From positions 44,063,226 to 44,127,225 of the forward strand of contig OX439131.1 in NCBI GenBank assembly GCA_949318235.1: a DNA stretch of 64,000 nt. The letters run 5' to 3'. The position numbers were made by a program, and so were the translations under genes. The notes below the pieces were generated by a model. The model was given only the letters and a program-made list of their open reading frames with translations. It made no database searches and was not told the origin of the DNA. Shown here piece after piece: positions 38,294 to 53,842 of this stretch; position 1 is the stretch's first letter, and each line of letters starts with the position of its first letter. The DNA comes from Ecdyonurus torrentis (taxonomy: Eukaryota; Arthropoda; Insecta; Ephemeroptera; Heptageniidae).

Positions 38294-38744
38294 ATATTAT
38301 ACATACAGTAAAGTTACTTCTGAGTGGAAAAGAAATATTATAGTCATTCCATTGTATAGAGAATTATAAGCAGAGAAGTGTGTCCCACAAATTTAGGCTT
38401 TTTGTTTAACAAAGGATCTGAAAGGGTTGCCTACGTTCGCAGGCGGTGTTGAGTGATGACTATGACCAATTAAAAGTGCGAAAATTAGGGGAACCAATTA
38501 CATCGCACGATATATAGAGCTGCGTAGTGCTATTATATTATACGTAATAAACAGTAAATATACATAAAAAATATAATTTAAAAATTATTTATCAAGTTTA
38601 AGTACAGTATTATGGATTTCTTTTAGTAACTCATTTTAAGTCAGGGAATTTTTGCATGCATTAATATTTTATTGATACAGGTTATTTTTTAACTTGAACT
38701 AAATTGTAAGCTAAATTAAGTGTGTAAATTTTTACCAAATCTAG
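38294..38744. other. Intergenic DNA
   Basis: A slightly GC-richer patch at 38400-38540 has no recognised function. Confidence 0.45.
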
Positions 38745-38965
38745 TGTTGTGACCATAGGATGCTGCAAGGTTAGAGTATTGTTCACATGACATGGATAAA
38801 CAAAAAGTTGGAGCAATTTAATAAAATGGAGCTTTTTACATGTAATTTTCAAAAACAATAAGAATGGTTTACATTTGTTTACATTGTTTCAACTTTGTTT
38901 ATCCGTTGACTCACGTCGTCACACGTAACTTTTACGTTACATGTGAGCAATACTATTATGGAATG
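38745..38965. repeat. Palindromic element
   Basis: AGTATTGTTCACATGACATG and GGATAAACAAAAAGTTGG are mirrored by CAACTTTGTTTATCC and CATGTGAGCAATACT. Extra hairpin GTAACTTTTACGTTAC near 38925. Confidence 0.55.
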
Positions 38966-39076
38966 GGTATTTTAGATATAATGGAAAGATATCGTTAGTA
39001 TCAGTTTGTGAAATCAATATAATAATATATTGATATTAATGATGTTATTTAGTATTTCTACTAATGGATATTTTAT

Positions 39077-39179
<103 letters not shown>

Positions 39180-39335
39180 TTCATTAAGTTGTACGTAAGA
39201 AAGAAAATATATGAACTATTCTTATATCTGTATAAAAGTGTATGTTATGTTATAATGTATTAGCTTATAGTATAGGTGCTAAATAAATCACTATATTTAA
39301 TTTCATTGAAGTACAAGAGAACTTTAATTAAAGGG

Positions 39336-39560
39336 TTCGGCTTTTGTGTTAAACCGTGTTAATATAAACAGTAGACTGACATTGAAAATGAATTCGGCTC
39401 GACCGGGACTCGAACCCAGATCTTTGGTTTCCCGATAGCGTAAATGTTAACGCAGTGGAAAGGGAAACCAAAGATCCCGGTTCGAGTCCCGGTCGAGCCG
39501 AATTACTTTTCAATGTCAGTTTACTGCTTATATATAACACGGTGTAACACGAAAGCCAAA
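39336..39560. mobile_element. Palindromic element carrying tRNA-like sequence (copy 1)
   Basis: The inverted ends are GGCTTTTGTGTTAAACCGTG and CACGGTGTAACACGAAAGCC. Each arm carries tRNA-type sequence in opposite orientation: GGGAAACCAAAGATCCCGGT and TTCGAGTCCCGGTCGAGCC on the right, its complement on the left. The right arm has a B-box (GGTTCGAGTCC, about 39479-39489) and an A-box-like GATAGCGTAAATG. A related copy is at 53843-54113. Confidence 0.8.
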
Positions 39561-40258
39561 TACTTTTATTAAACTATAAAAATAATAAGTCTATAATAAT
39601 AGACTTTGTATACTATCAATTAAAATGGTAAAATAGCTAGGAATCTGTTAATTATTTAATATCGTATTTATTTAAAATGATTTATAATGTAATATAATAT
39701 AATTGATTTTACCTAGAAAAAAAATGTTAAAATGGTATTTCAATTCAATGAAAATATTAAACCATTTAATGAAAGGAAAATAAGGCTACATGAAAATAAG
39801 AGGAAGGGGGATCCTGTTTTTGTTTTTTTAATTAATTAATTTATTTATTTTTTATTATTTTTTACTCCAACTGGCCTATTTTAGAAAATAATTAGTTTTA
39901 CATATTTGCAGAGTTTGTTAAACTAAAGATATTTGTATTTATACTAACAGGAAGTTTTTACTATACATTATTATAGTATAAAATGTTAATTTTTGCTGTA
40001 TTTAAACAGAAAAAAATATAATTAATGAACTTTTTCCGTTGTTAAAATATATTTAATTTAAATCTTTGACAGTTATTTTTTCTACACAAAGGATAATTAA
40101 TTTGAGTTTTCATAGGATTTGATTAGGATGTGAATAATGTATAGTAAAAAGAACGCTATGCAATCAGTAAAATAAATTCATGCATATTATAAACAAACAA
40201 ACAAACAAATAACACACACATTCACACACACACACAAACACACAAACACACATAATAT

Positions 40259-40347
<89 letters not shown>

Positions 40348-41364
40348 TGTTTACTGTCACACGTAAAAATAATATAATTATACTAAAAACAAACTGTATT
40401 TAAATTATTTCAAAAATTGTATTTTACACTTTTGTATATTTATTTGTTATGAAACATGAATAATTGAAATAGATATTATTTTTTTAATTATATATAAAAA
40501 CGTATCTGAACCAATAGCCGTTTATCAAAAATCAATAAATGAATATTCACAGTATATTATGTATCATGTATAGATGATTTTATACAAACTTAATATCTTA
40601 TTGAAGTAAACTATATTTTAATAAAATGTAAGTGATTCAACTTTGCTAGTTTCTCTTCAAATCAATTATCTTTAATGATAGAATTTCTAAACTAATTTGC
40701 AAACTAATAATGATTCAAGCTATTTAATAATTCTGTTACTTGATGATATAGCCTCTTTTTGAACTTCATTAAAAGTTTTGTTTATATTATTCAGGTTTCT
40801 ATTTCAATGCACAATATAGAAGTCAACCGAATAACGTTTTAAAATTAAAGTTCGCTGGGATTTTTTTAAAATTTGTTTTTGGTACATTGTGTGTACTGTA
40901 CATACATTTATTACATGTATTGTTACAGTTTGAAACATTATATTTAAAATGCAGACCTTCTATAATTATACTGTAATATAATATGAATATTTTCCACAGC
41001 AATACATTTCATACACGTTGTCACAATAGCATATTTTTTTATAATTTAAAATATAAAACTAATATTTTATGAAATAATTATTAAGTATTACGTTTTATTT
41101 GGAATATATTCCACTGTACAAATGCATAGGCATAAGATCAAAAATAATCAACTCTCTTACACCATAATCTTAGAAGCTCTGTAGTTTTTAATCACAAAGA
41201 TTTCTTTTTTAAATTGACTTTCCATGCGTTTAATTCTAAGTTGTTATTTTTTTCAATTTTTATATTTTCTTCATTAGTATTATAGGTGATTAGTGATTTC
41301 TCTACCTTTTTCTGTTATTTTAGTTTTAATGCGAAGTAAGGGTTGGAAATTTTAGAGTGTCGTG

Positions 41365-41458
<94 letters not shown>

Positions 41459-42581
41459 CATGTTAAATGTATACATATAAATTCATTAAATTTTTTAGTA
41501 GCACAAAAGTACAAAACTTTGAATTTGTTATACATATCTAATATCTTTATATGTAAAATATTTTATCATAAAAAAAAATCTTTCTACAGTCCAGTCAAAG
41601 AAGTCAATAAATTTTAGTACTAAATCTTTAAAATAAAATAAATGCTATCAAAACAAAGTTTTTGAATTAATAAAATACTTTTTAATAAAGAGTAATATTT
41701 TTTTATTCATAGCCTGTGGCCCTATACTGTATAAATATTGTTATTGATATTTTTCTTGCTAAAATAAATCATTATTTGGGGAGTTTTCATTTGATAGAAA
41801 GCACTTTCAAAACGTTTCACTGATGAAAGAGAAATGATATGAGGAAGATTCCAAACATTAATACTTTTCGCATATTTTTAGGTAACACGTAGAATTACAA
41901 GTGAAAATTACGAAACTTTTGTTGTAATCAAAAAGATTGTTTTTGAATTACCAGTTCGTTTGTATTCTTCCTTCCTTCATCTCAAAATATTAGAGTATTC
42001 ATTTATTTCATTCTTTCATACGTTTCATCCCTTTTCATTAATTTAATTCCCTTGCAATCGGGCAGACTATTGTATTTAAAATCAAAGATCTTATGTATTG
42101 TTTTAACAAGTTTCCTTTTTAGATTAATCCTTTTGTCTTTCTCTGTTTACTTTTTCAATGTAGCTCAAAGAGTCATTATAAATTAATTAATATAATTAAA
42201 TTGTAAACGTTGAATAGAGTTTTAATTGAATATAACTTACAATTTCACTTGAAGTAACTGAGTCTCTAAGTAACAAGATTATGGTATTAGATTATTAATA
42301 ATTAATATACTGCAACTTGACTTGCATTTTCAATTAATGCGTTTATGAGAATATGAAGAAGATTTAGAGTTTAATGTCAACTATCACTTGTAGTTGGGAA
42401 GGGATTAAGTTACCAGTTAATATCTCACAAATCGATTAGCAACGAAATATAAAATAACATGAAGTAGAGTACTTAAAAATTTCTTACTTATGTAAAATAC
42501 ATGCAAAGATGATCACATATTTAAGTCGTTCAACTTTAAAATGACATATAAATGTGAAACACCAAATTTTAGTGTCACCTC
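39561..42581. other. AT-rich intergenic DNA with two (GA)n arrays
   Basis: (GA)n at 40262-40344 and 41368-41457, and CA-rich units at 40210-40252. I see no gene in this 3-kb stretch; long open frames over the GA arrays are repeat artefacts. Confidence 0.6.
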
Positions 42582-42911
42582 TTAAAGTAACCGTCCAGAC
42601 ATAATAATATGAACTTTTAATTCATTAAACACAGAATGGGACATTTAAAAGAATGTTCCATTTTTACTATTACTCAAATGTTACCTCGCAAGACAGATAC
42701 AAAAAGTTGTAAAGTACGCAAAATGCACAAATTTTAAACATTTCTGACACCAGGATTGTTCACATTCAATAAAAAATGTTGTGCGGGTTGCATAAGCTGA
42801 AAATTTATTAGTAAAAATTAGGTTCTTGGACAAAATAATTGATTTTTTTTAAAATACTTTTTTTTTGTGTTAATAAATTAAAAAAGCATCTTGTATGGAC
42901 GGTTCCTTCAA
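42582..42911 (-). mobile_element. TTAA-type miniature element, distant relative of family A
   Basis: The ends TTAAAGTAACCGTCCAGAC and GTATGGACGGTTCCTTCAA are inverted (the right TTAA has decayed). The interior shares TTGTGCGGGTTGCATAA and the TTTCTGACxxC region with family A. Confidence 0.65.
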
Positions 42912-43159
42912 GTCAAATTAGTAGCGTAAAGAAATAAAACTTTATTTTTATTTATTTATTATTATTATTTTTTTTTTTACAATTTTTTTAGTATTAACTA
43001 TTAATTAAATATTTTGAGAAGATGTTGCTTTTTTTTTAATTTTATTATTATTATTTTTTTGCTGGACATAATCTGTTAGATATAGTTCTTGTAAAAACAA
43101 GATTTCTCATTTGACTAATTGTTGAACCCGAAGTCATATAACAGTGTATTGTATAGTGT

Positions 43160-43369
43160 ATATTAATAAATGAATATACTAGCCTGCCCAGATGTTTCCA
43201 CGTTTTCTCTGGGCTGTCATGGTGAATGCCGGGCTGTGTACTTAGGTCGTGTCCCGTGTGTACTTTTCAATAAATTGGAAAGTCCTTACCTGTCGATAAG
43301 AAAATGTCTTGACTGGGACTGGGATGAGTGTAGCACAATAACACAATATGACAAGAAAAAAAAAATAGA
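43160..43369 (+). mobile_element. Poly(A)-ended retroposon-like unit
   Basis: A GC-richer segment ends GTAGCACAATAACACAATATG then ACAAG and A9. The same 3' end, with a long A tail, recurs at 45189-45263, which is the pattern of reverse-transcribed copies. No Pol III promoter was recognised. Confidence 0.45.
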
Positions 43370-45056
43370 AGTACTGACAAAAATACACATTTAAAGATAA
43401 TATTGTATTTTATTTCCTCACATACCGAAGCTGAAATATATTAAAACAAGATTAAAATATTTTATTAATGTTTAAAAATCCTGAAACTATTTCTAATAAC
43501 AAGCAAGTACTCCGAGTTATGGTGTACTATATAAAAACAAGTTGACGCGTTGTTACAAATTACTTTTCAGGACAGTTTTTTGTGTGTACAAAATACAAAA
43601 TACAGAATACAAAATTAGCTTTCTTAAAATTTCTTCTTTTCTCCCTTATAGTTACATGCTACGCATATCATAACGTCGTCTTTAAATTTAAAATGAGCAA
43701 CGTCAAAGAAAATAACTCAAGCACTCGAAAATTTTAATTAAACACATAATAGATGTTCACATAATTTTTTATGCATATAACTAAATTGTTTAAATATTTT
43801 TAAATTTACGATCACAAATAAAAATAATTTTAATAATATTTATTCTAGATTTAAAAAATATAAAGAAAAATAATATTATTATACGAAATTGATGAAAGAA
43901 AAATTTAATTAAAAATTAAATGAATTATTTAAATTATGATTCAAGTTGTTTAATATGGTAAAAATATTTTAAATGTAAGAAGAACAATATGAAAGTGAAA
44001 TGTGAGAGAGCATGAACAAAATGTGTATCTCTAATCTGTATAGTTTCTATAGCGCTTCGAAACGTAGCAACATATTATAGTAGCATTATATGGTAGCAAT
44101 GAGCAAACTCTACGCCGAAGGGGTTTAACACAAATACCTAAAACTTTAATATGACATAGAAGAAGATCTAAATCGTATAGGCCTAAGATATTTACTCCAA
44201 TCTCCAAATTCCCCTCCATTAAATAGAAAACAAGATTGAAACAAAGCGTCATAACAATAGAGATGCAACTTACCAGTCCACAAAACAAACAACTTTCTTG
44301 ATTGAATAGTACACAAAAGTGGCAATTTTTAATATAAATACATTTCATATAAAATTAAGAATCAACACTTATATCAGATGACAATAAACCTCCCGAAAGT
44401 CCGTGTTTTTATTAAAATATTGAATGGTAACTGATACTTCATAACTGACATTTTTTTAATAACGTACATGACATTATTATGTATGATGTAATAATATACC
44501 AAATTATATTATTTTATATTTTCCGGGATATATTATAATACAAGCTCGGATGAAAATGAAATTAATACTGCGCATAGTAGAGCAACTACTTTTTTTTACA
44601 AGCAGCTTAATTAAATTAAATATAAAAATGTCATATGCATTTTTTTTAAAATTAAAGTATGATTTTACATTGAAATAGTTCAGTATTGTATACTATATAG
44701 TATACTTCACATTTATATTGCAAGTCAGGAGAGCTGAGATTATTAAAAATTCTATTCAAGTGCAATCTGTATGGAAAACAGTCCAGATCCCAACGAGTAA
44801 AATATTCGCTCTGTGAGAAAATAACGTTATTTAATATTATTATATTAACCTGTTTATTGTAATTTTTTCTTTTAATTTATAAAATACATAGAAAGTATAA
44901 ATTACGTAATTTATACTGCATATATGCCATTAAAAGATGCTAAAACAAGTTCATGAGTGTTATAATTTCAATAATTTTATTCACTGCTCACCTAAAAGTT
45001 GGTAAATTTTGTGTTATATTGTATGTTATATTTTTTTTTATAAATATTGACATATA
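43370..45056. other. AT-rich intergenic DNA
   Basis: No gene supported. A 105-codon minus-strand open frame (44031-44348) has no recognisable motif. Confidence 0.5.
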
Positions 45057-45231
45057 CACGGACAAAATTAAATACTGATTAACTACTAATTAATACTAAT
45101 TGTAATACTTATAGTAGGTCATATGGCCCATTTTCATCACAATTTGTTCAATACAACATAAATTATGCTATACTTCATACTAACAATGTCTTGACTGGGA
45201 TTGGTGTATAGCACAATAACACAATATGGCA

Positions 45232-45266
<35 letters not shown>

Positions 45267-45595
45267 TTGTTTAGCTAAGTTATTTATGTTGTTCTAATTT
45301 AGTATCATTTATGCTATTATGACATAAGTACAGCATAAATTACGTAATTTATTCTTTCCGTATGCCATGACAAAGGTTCATGTAATAGGGTGGTTTGGAA
45401 AAACCCTTTATGCGCCTTAAATAAATTTCTATTATTATTAAATTAAAACAGCATAAATAATTATGCAGCATAACATATTATTTATGATTTTTAACATAGT
45501 TGTTATGGAGAGTATACCATAAAGACAGCATTAAACAAATTGTGATGAAAATGAGCGAGGCTAATTGTTTTAGGTATTTTTATTTTTGTACGCGT
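45057..45595. repeat. AT-rich palindromic element (GGACAAAA-end family), interrupted
   Basis: CACGGACAAAATTAAATACTG at the left and GTATTTTTATTTTTGTACG at the right are inverted ends, with CATTTTCATCACAATTTG mirrored by CAAATTGTGATGAAAATG. This is the most complete copy of the family. A truncated retroposon (45189-45263) lies inside. Confidence 0.65.
45189..45263 (+). mobile_element. Truncated retroposon with long poly(A)
   Basis: GTCTTGACTGGGATTGG...ACACAATATGGCAAGC plus about 30 A residues matches the 3' end of 43160-43369 and is inserted in the AT-rich palindrome. Confidence 0.55.
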
Positions 45596-46019
45596 AGGTA
45601 ATAATATTACTTCAATAAAGTAATTTATGAAATGTGACTTTTATCATGTATAATTTAATACCGATTTCTTGTTCTGTTACTATACAGATAGCAAAATATT
45701 AATTTATTTTCATAAAAAAGACAATGTTGTATTTAAAGTAAACCATATGTTATATTATTCCGTTAACAGAACCATCGGCTAAATTCCGGTTTCCTGTTAA
45801 ACTCAGGCTTAGCCTTACCATGAAAGTGAGTGGGCATATTATCAAGACCAATGCTATTGTATAGCATCTTTCTGCTCACTCGCCTCTATTGTTTTTCAGG
45901 TCTAGACAATCAAAGTAATATTTTAATTTTGGCTCTTCACACATTCAGTTTCCTGTAGTTTTTTGTATGTTCTTCTCTGTCTTTCTGTCTGTGCCTAATT
46001 TTTAACCTTTGTATTCATT
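45596..46019. other. Intergenic DNA
   Basis: No gene seen. Confidence 0.45.
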
Positions 46020-46265
46020 TTAAAGTTGACGCCATGTTGGATCACTCAATACATGGGCCTGTATAGGAAAATGACTCATTTTGCAAATTTAAAAATACAA
46101 AAAAATATTTTGAGTGCATTAATGTTGTTAATAGGTTGAATTAGTATCTCAAGCATGTGAAAAAAATAATAAGTAACAAAAAATTAATCAATTTTCTTTA
46201 GAAAATAGACAAAAACAAAAATGTTATTTATCACTCCAGTGTGGCGTCGAAGCGCATCAAATATG
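46020..46265 (-). repeat. Dispersed repeat, family J (copy 2)
   Basis: Complement of the blocks in 3745-4020, including TATAGGAAAATGACTCATTT and AATAGGTTGAATTAG. Confidence 0.6.
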
Positions 46266-46437
46266 ATATCATGCAGATACACCCTATCTAATATCTATTT
46301 ATGTTATCTATCTAGATAACATCCTATCAACTTTATATGGGTAGCCGGACCCTAGTTCTCTTGCCAAATCCGTCTTCGAAGTACCTTAACCACCTGCCTC
46401 GAAGAATTATCTTGAATACGGAAACCAAGTATTCGCG

Positions 46438-46540
46438 TACAGCACTGGCCAAAAGTTCCCGAACGATTTGCATAGGCAACCCGCAACTACACTATGTTAT
46501 AACACGTTGCTCCGTTTGGGAACTTTTGGCCAGAGCTGTA
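46438..46540. mobile_element. Tc1/mariner-like miniature element (copy 1)
   Basis: TACAGCACTGGCCAAAAGTT and AACTTTTGGCCAGAGCTGTA are inverted ends flanked by TA, the usual target of Tc1/mariner elements. Only about 100 bp, no coding. Confidence 0.75.
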
Positions 46541-46809
46541 CATAATTAAAATAATAATAAAAAATAAAAAAAAATTAATCACGCCCGGAAAGTAATGAGG
46601 TAGGTATTGAATTTTAGACTCAATTGTTATATAATATGTAATGAAATTTGAATTCATAATAATAATAATAATGAAAGTTATCTTAAGGCTTTACACATAG
46701 AACAAAGTCCTTTTGAAGGATTATTGTGGTCTCACAGTGCTTACGTATTACTTTTAATTTACCAACCTACAGGAGACGCATAGTAAAGTCTCATTTATAT
46801 CAAGTACTG

Positions 46810-46933
46810 TACAGCTCTGGCCAAAAGTTTGAGAACGATTTGTATAGGCAACCCGCAACAACGCTATGTTATCTTTATGAGAAAACGCTGCGGCCACCGC
46901 TGCCCCGTTCTTAAACTTTTGGCCAGAGCTGTA
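46810..46933. mobile_element. Tc1/mariner-like miniature element (copy 2)
   Basis: TACAGCTCTGGCCAAAAGTT and AACTTTTGGCCAGAGCTGTA; the interior shares GATTTG.ATAGGCAACCCGCAAC with copy 1, 270 bp away. Confidence 0.78.
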
Positions 46934-47080
46934 CATAGAGATGGGTTAAATAACTAAGTATTTTACATACGTATATACGTTATATACAAAAGCTACTACA
47001 TGCTCTTGTTTAGAATTTGTTTCCACTATCTTCTCTCTATCAAATAACAATTTTAGCCGAGGAGTCCTGATTTCATTCTT

Positions 47081-47141
<61 letters not shown>

Positions 47142-48579
47142 ACAATGTGTGAAAAGTAAACACAACAAACGTATTACGTGATTTCATTCCATACACACTC
47201 CATACACTTCACAGAGGCAGCCAATTTTGTCGCACCACACGAATATACCGCATAATGCGGTTTTCTCAACTACATTTGATATTATTTTGACACAAAAAGA
47301 CACTATCTACACTATTTAAATTTGAAAAATCTATAACAAAAATTAATCGATAGTTTGTTCTTTAAAATCAAGTGTATAGGAACTAAATCACTTTTTTATA
47401 TTTTCATATTTAATTAATTCCAACTCATTTTCATTTACAACTTCAGTATTTCCAACAAAACAATTTGTAACACTATAATAATCATTGGATATCAATATTT
47501 GTCTTACAAGGTTTTTAAACAATATAATAAAAAAATTACATCTACTGTATTTGTAAAATTGTTAAAAATGCATAGAATTTGGCAGTTCAATAATATGGAC
47601 TTCTCTCCAGAACTTTTGAATAATGGTTAGGTACAAATGTTTTATTTTTATTCCTAGTATTTTAATGTGAAATGCACTATTAATTTGATATATTTCATGA
47701 TGTATTCTTCTTCTTTTTGCGTCTCTAATGTTTTTTTTTTTTTTAACATTTACACAAATTAAACTGCACAAGTAAGCTTGTATTATCTTCAGGATGTTGG
47801 ATTTTATTTGGTATATTTTAGCTTTAAATATGTAGTGATAGAGCAACAGCTTTCGTATACCCATTAAAATAATATATATATATTTTTTTGACGATGTTTT
47901 AAAAATTATCAACATTAACTTCCATAAGATAAGAGCTTTACAGTTCAATATTTGTTTGTTTGTTTGTTTGTTTGTTTGTCATATTGAACGAACCCGTACT
48001 TCATCATCAAAGCTTGTCATTTTGAGTGCGTGCCATTGAAAATTATTATTGATTTAAGTTTAAATAAACAAATAAAATAAATTTTGTAAACACAATTAAA
48101 TTTTCCCACTATGGATTTAAATATAACAATATATTAAATTATATTTTATTTATATTGTTAAAGTAGAGGTTTTTGCTCTTAAATATCTTAAATAAACTAA
48201 AAATAGTATATTGTATTTGTTTTTCCTGGATTTTATTTGTTTTTTTAAATGAAATTCATTTTAAGAATGTTCACGCTAATTGGTTTTATGTCAAAATAGA
48301 ACTGACAGACAATATTACGACGTAATTACGGGACACCTGTTTTCATATTTATATCGACAAATCATTTTGACTCACTCACACCTTATCCTTGTATCTCTTT
48401 TTCTCAGTTCAAAGTGGTCGGATAGACTTAAAATTTTGCCAGGTAATTTTTTAAAATATATTTAAGTTGAATGCACAGATTTTATTATTTCCAAAAATAT
48501 TAAAGCTGAAAAAAAACACGTTGGTAGAGGTTATTATAGCTCTGAGTAAAAGGGAAAACGGTGCGTATAGGGTTACGTC
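46934..48579. other. AT-rich intergenic DNA with (GA)n
   Basis: (GA)n at 47084-47140 and (GTTT)n at 47953-47979. The 128-codon minus-strand frame (47562-47948) is Ile/Lys-rich with no motif I recognise; AT-rich composition can explain it. A weak exon-like segment (AG-bounded 48408-48442, followed by GTAATT) is unsupported. Confidence 0.5.
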
Positions 48580-48850
48580 AAGTTCATACCGAATGCCATA
48601 CTAGAGCAATGAATAACATTTTTCAACATTGGGCAAACGTCGTGTTAAAAAAAAAAAAAAAAAAAAAAAAATCTCGCATATTTGAAAATCTGTAGAATGT
48701 TTGAAATCTGTTAACGCTCTCAAAAATATTGCTAAGTATTTTTAAACTGGCAAAATAAGTCATTTTCCTATACCAATACCCGTATTATTTAGTGCGCTTA
48801 CATATAGCGTTGACTTTTACATGAATGAAACCACTCCATATTTATAGGCA
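48580..48850 (+). repeat. Dispersed repeat, family J (copy 3)
   Basis: Shares GAGCAATGAATAACATT, GCTCTCAAAAATATTG, TTTTTAAACTGG and ATGAATGAAACCA blocks with 3745-4020. An A run sits inside. Confidence 0.62.
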
Positions 48851-48994
48851 ATCTGCAACAACCCAACAGAACAATTCATTAGAAAATTGTGAGAAAAATT
48901 CAGGTTGTTTATAAACCATTTTCAAAGTTTTACCCACATTTATCTATATTTGTAAACTTGATTAGTATAGTTTGCAATTTGTTTTCATAAACTT

Positions 48995-49038
<44 letters not shown>

Positions 49039-49389
49039 AATCATGGAGTTGATATTCTTTTTTTATTATACCAATATGATTTACCGATGTTATTTAAATT
49101 TAAAGATATTAACATCGTTGTAATACTTTAAATAAAAATACTATAATTAAAAGTTATCGATCTGAAACTGACACGTTTTCATTATTTTTGTGAAAATTTA
49201 TCCTTAATATATTTATGCTTCTATATAATTATAAAACTTAATACTTTGTTTTCTCTAGCTGTTGTTAAATAAAGCATATCCTTGTAGAAGAGCTTTAATT
49301 TTAAATGGTAAAAAGCAATTTTCTGTAAGACTTAGTTGCGGAGTTCATTTTACAGTATTAATAAATGTTGGTATATATATTTTTTTTGT
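48851..49389. other. AT-rich intergenic DNA
   Basis: T run near 48999-49032; no gene. Confidence 0.5.
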
Positions 49390-50069
<680 letters not shown>

Positions 50070-50307
50070 TAATTTATACTCCTTTTTGTTTGATTTTATA
50101 CCGCCGTTTCATTCCTCCTTATTGTTGCAAACAATATTCGATATAAAACGCAATTTTTAAGTTATCATGGCAGCACATTTTTCTGTGCCATTTTTGAATT
50201 GGCGTAGTTTATCTAGCTTGACTGCTTTTTTTTTCCTTCATTCGTATCTCTTGTAGAAAATGCATTTTTAACCTTTCTTCCCACATCACTCACTCACTCA
50301 CTTACTC

Positions 50308-50368
<61 letters not shown>

Positions 50369-51597
50369 CATCAAGATCTCATTTCTTGTGGCAGTAAATC
50401 AATTTTTCGCAACAATATTTTATTACCCTATTTTTTTTTAAAAATATATAAAATATGCTACTTATAATATGCGCATCAATGTAAAAAATATCGATTTCTA
50501 CATTGATTTTCAATTTAAAATTTTATGTACTATGATGATATGACAAGACACAAGATAAATTACCTTTGTATCAATTTACATATTGTTATCACTTTTGCTC
50601 TTTGGCCCCAAGTGAATCCATATATTAGATTATCATACAAAGTTATTTAATTATATATTACATGATTTACACATGGGAAGAAGAATATTTAGTAACATTT
50701 AAAGCAACATTGACTTTTTATTTTGAGCTTAATTTCATTTGTTTTGCTGGATACGATTAAATATTGTTCTTATTTATAATTTTTAACTGCAAATTCAATG
50801 AAGATTTTAATTTTTAACATTCCTACTTACGGTGCCAAAAGTGACCCCCTCGGCTTTCCTGCACACAAACATTTTTGCTCTCCATCGTGAGGATTCAACT
50901 CTGCACGAACTTTTGTCATAATAATTTTAATTTGGCACAAATATTTCAAAGGTTAAATATATTTTAAGTGTAGATCCCCCCCCCTGAACCCCTGAAAAAA
51001 GCACTATAAAAATTACATTCATGGGATTTTACTTTTACCTTTTGTTGTTGAGTTGTGGTCAGTAATTAGATACATCATTATTGTTTTCGTAAAAAAAAAA
51101 AAAAAAAAAAAAAAAAAACGTATAGATTATTTCTTGTAACAACAAATTTCATTTCCATCAACATTTACGTTATCTCTCATTTTGTATATCAATCAAATAT
51201 TTATTAATGCATGTCATGGCAAAGACTATATATTTTCCATTTAATTATGTACGATAAAGTTACGCACCATTATTTCCTTATAAATTATAAGTAAAGAATA
51301 TTGATAAAGGATATTTTCAACTTAGACCTTTAATAAAGCTTAAAAATTAATATTTCATTAGTATTCTAGTTTCATGCGCAATAAAGTACATAAAATCCAT
51401 TAAACTTTTTACGTGTCCTTCATATAAAAATGTATCAGGGTGAAGATTGTGTAAAAAAATTAATTAAAAGAAAACATTATGCTAAAATTCCCCTAATTTA
51501 AATTGTTATTATTATTCTCTTTAATCTCTGTGTTTCTTGTGCATTATTTTGTCCGTTAATGGATCAACTCACTGATCTACAGATAATCAACTCAAAT

Positions 51598-51681
<84 letters not shown>

Positions 51682-52090
51682 ATTACAAAAAATATGCAAC
51701 TTTTACTTCTCTTTATATTTTTTTCTTTGTTTGTAATGTCATAGTAGATATAATAATTTTTTTAATGTCATTTTTATATTAAATTGACCAGCGTGACCTT
51801 TAAAATAAAGTAATTATTTTACAATAATAAGATGTTTTATTGTGTTGATATATAACATAAAAACCCACTCGCATAGTCCTCTGACATTTTTAAAACAAAC
51901 CATTACTGTCACAGAACTTTAGTTACGTTTTAATAATATTTTATAAACATATTCACTATTACTATTTATTATATTTTAATATATTTATTTATACAAACAT
52001 GTTATTATATTGAATTATATTATTGTTGTTAGTATATGAATAACCTAAATAAACAAACATTAAAAAAATATTAATCTGTATTGTGAATGA

Positions 52091-52129
<39 letters not shown>

Positions 52130-52230
52130 CGAAAGACAAAAAAGCACAATTAGGACCAAATGCTCTTTCAACTCCTACATTATAAACTGAAAAAAAAATT
52201 ATTATTTTTATTTATTTATTTCTTTGAACC
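50070..52230. other. AT-rich intergenic DNA with CT/GA arrays
   Basis: (CT)n at 50311-50366; (GA)n at 51600-51675 and 52092-52129; A run at 51091-51118. No gene seen. Confidence 0.55.
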
Positions 52231-52664
52231 ACCTTTGTCACTTGACAAATAGTTCTCATATAACATACCCTTTATATATTCAAGATGAAGTTCAGGGGTA
52301 ACAACATGACTTCTTCAATGTTAGATAAAGAGAAGAACTGTTCATAACTTACATATGATGACCCAACACCCTTCCTTAGCCCCATGGTAGCCTCAAAAAC
52401 TTGCGTTCATCCTGCGAGATATGCAACTCACTGAATCATTTTCTATAGTAAAGCCATAACTATGACATAAAATATACAATATGGTTTGCATATCTCGCAG
52501 GATGATCACGAGTTTGAGGGGCTATGGAAGGGCTCTGGGTCATATAATCATATATGAGCTTATAAACAGTTCTTTTCATTATTTAAAATTGAAGAATCCA
52601 TGTTGTAACCCCTGAACTTCCTCTTTAAGTGAATGTTAAATGAGAACTATTTTCAAGTGACAAA
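52231..52664. repeat. Outer palindrome split by a TTAA element
   Basis: TTTGTCACTTGACAAATAGT and TCTCATATAACAT (left) are mirrored by ATGTTAAATGAGAACTATTT and CAAGTGACAAA (right). The arms lie immediately outside the family B element. Confidence 0.65.
52279..52628. mobile_element. TTAA miniature element, family B (copy 2)
   Basis: The ends TTCAAGATGAAGTTC (decayed TTAAAG) and GAACTTCCTCTTTAA are inverted. The body matches 20742-21081 (CATCCTGCGAGATATGCAAC, TCTCGCAGGATGATCACGAG). Confidence 0.75.

Positions 52665-53842
<1,178 letters not shown>

Noticed and set aside
47562..47948. 128-codon minus-strand frame, Ile/Lys-rich
   Set aside because: No motif; the length is explicable by extreme AT composition on that strand.
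48408..48442. 35-bp AG/GT-bounded segment as a micro-exon
   Set aside because: Good splice-like edges, but no reading frame partner or neighbouring exon.
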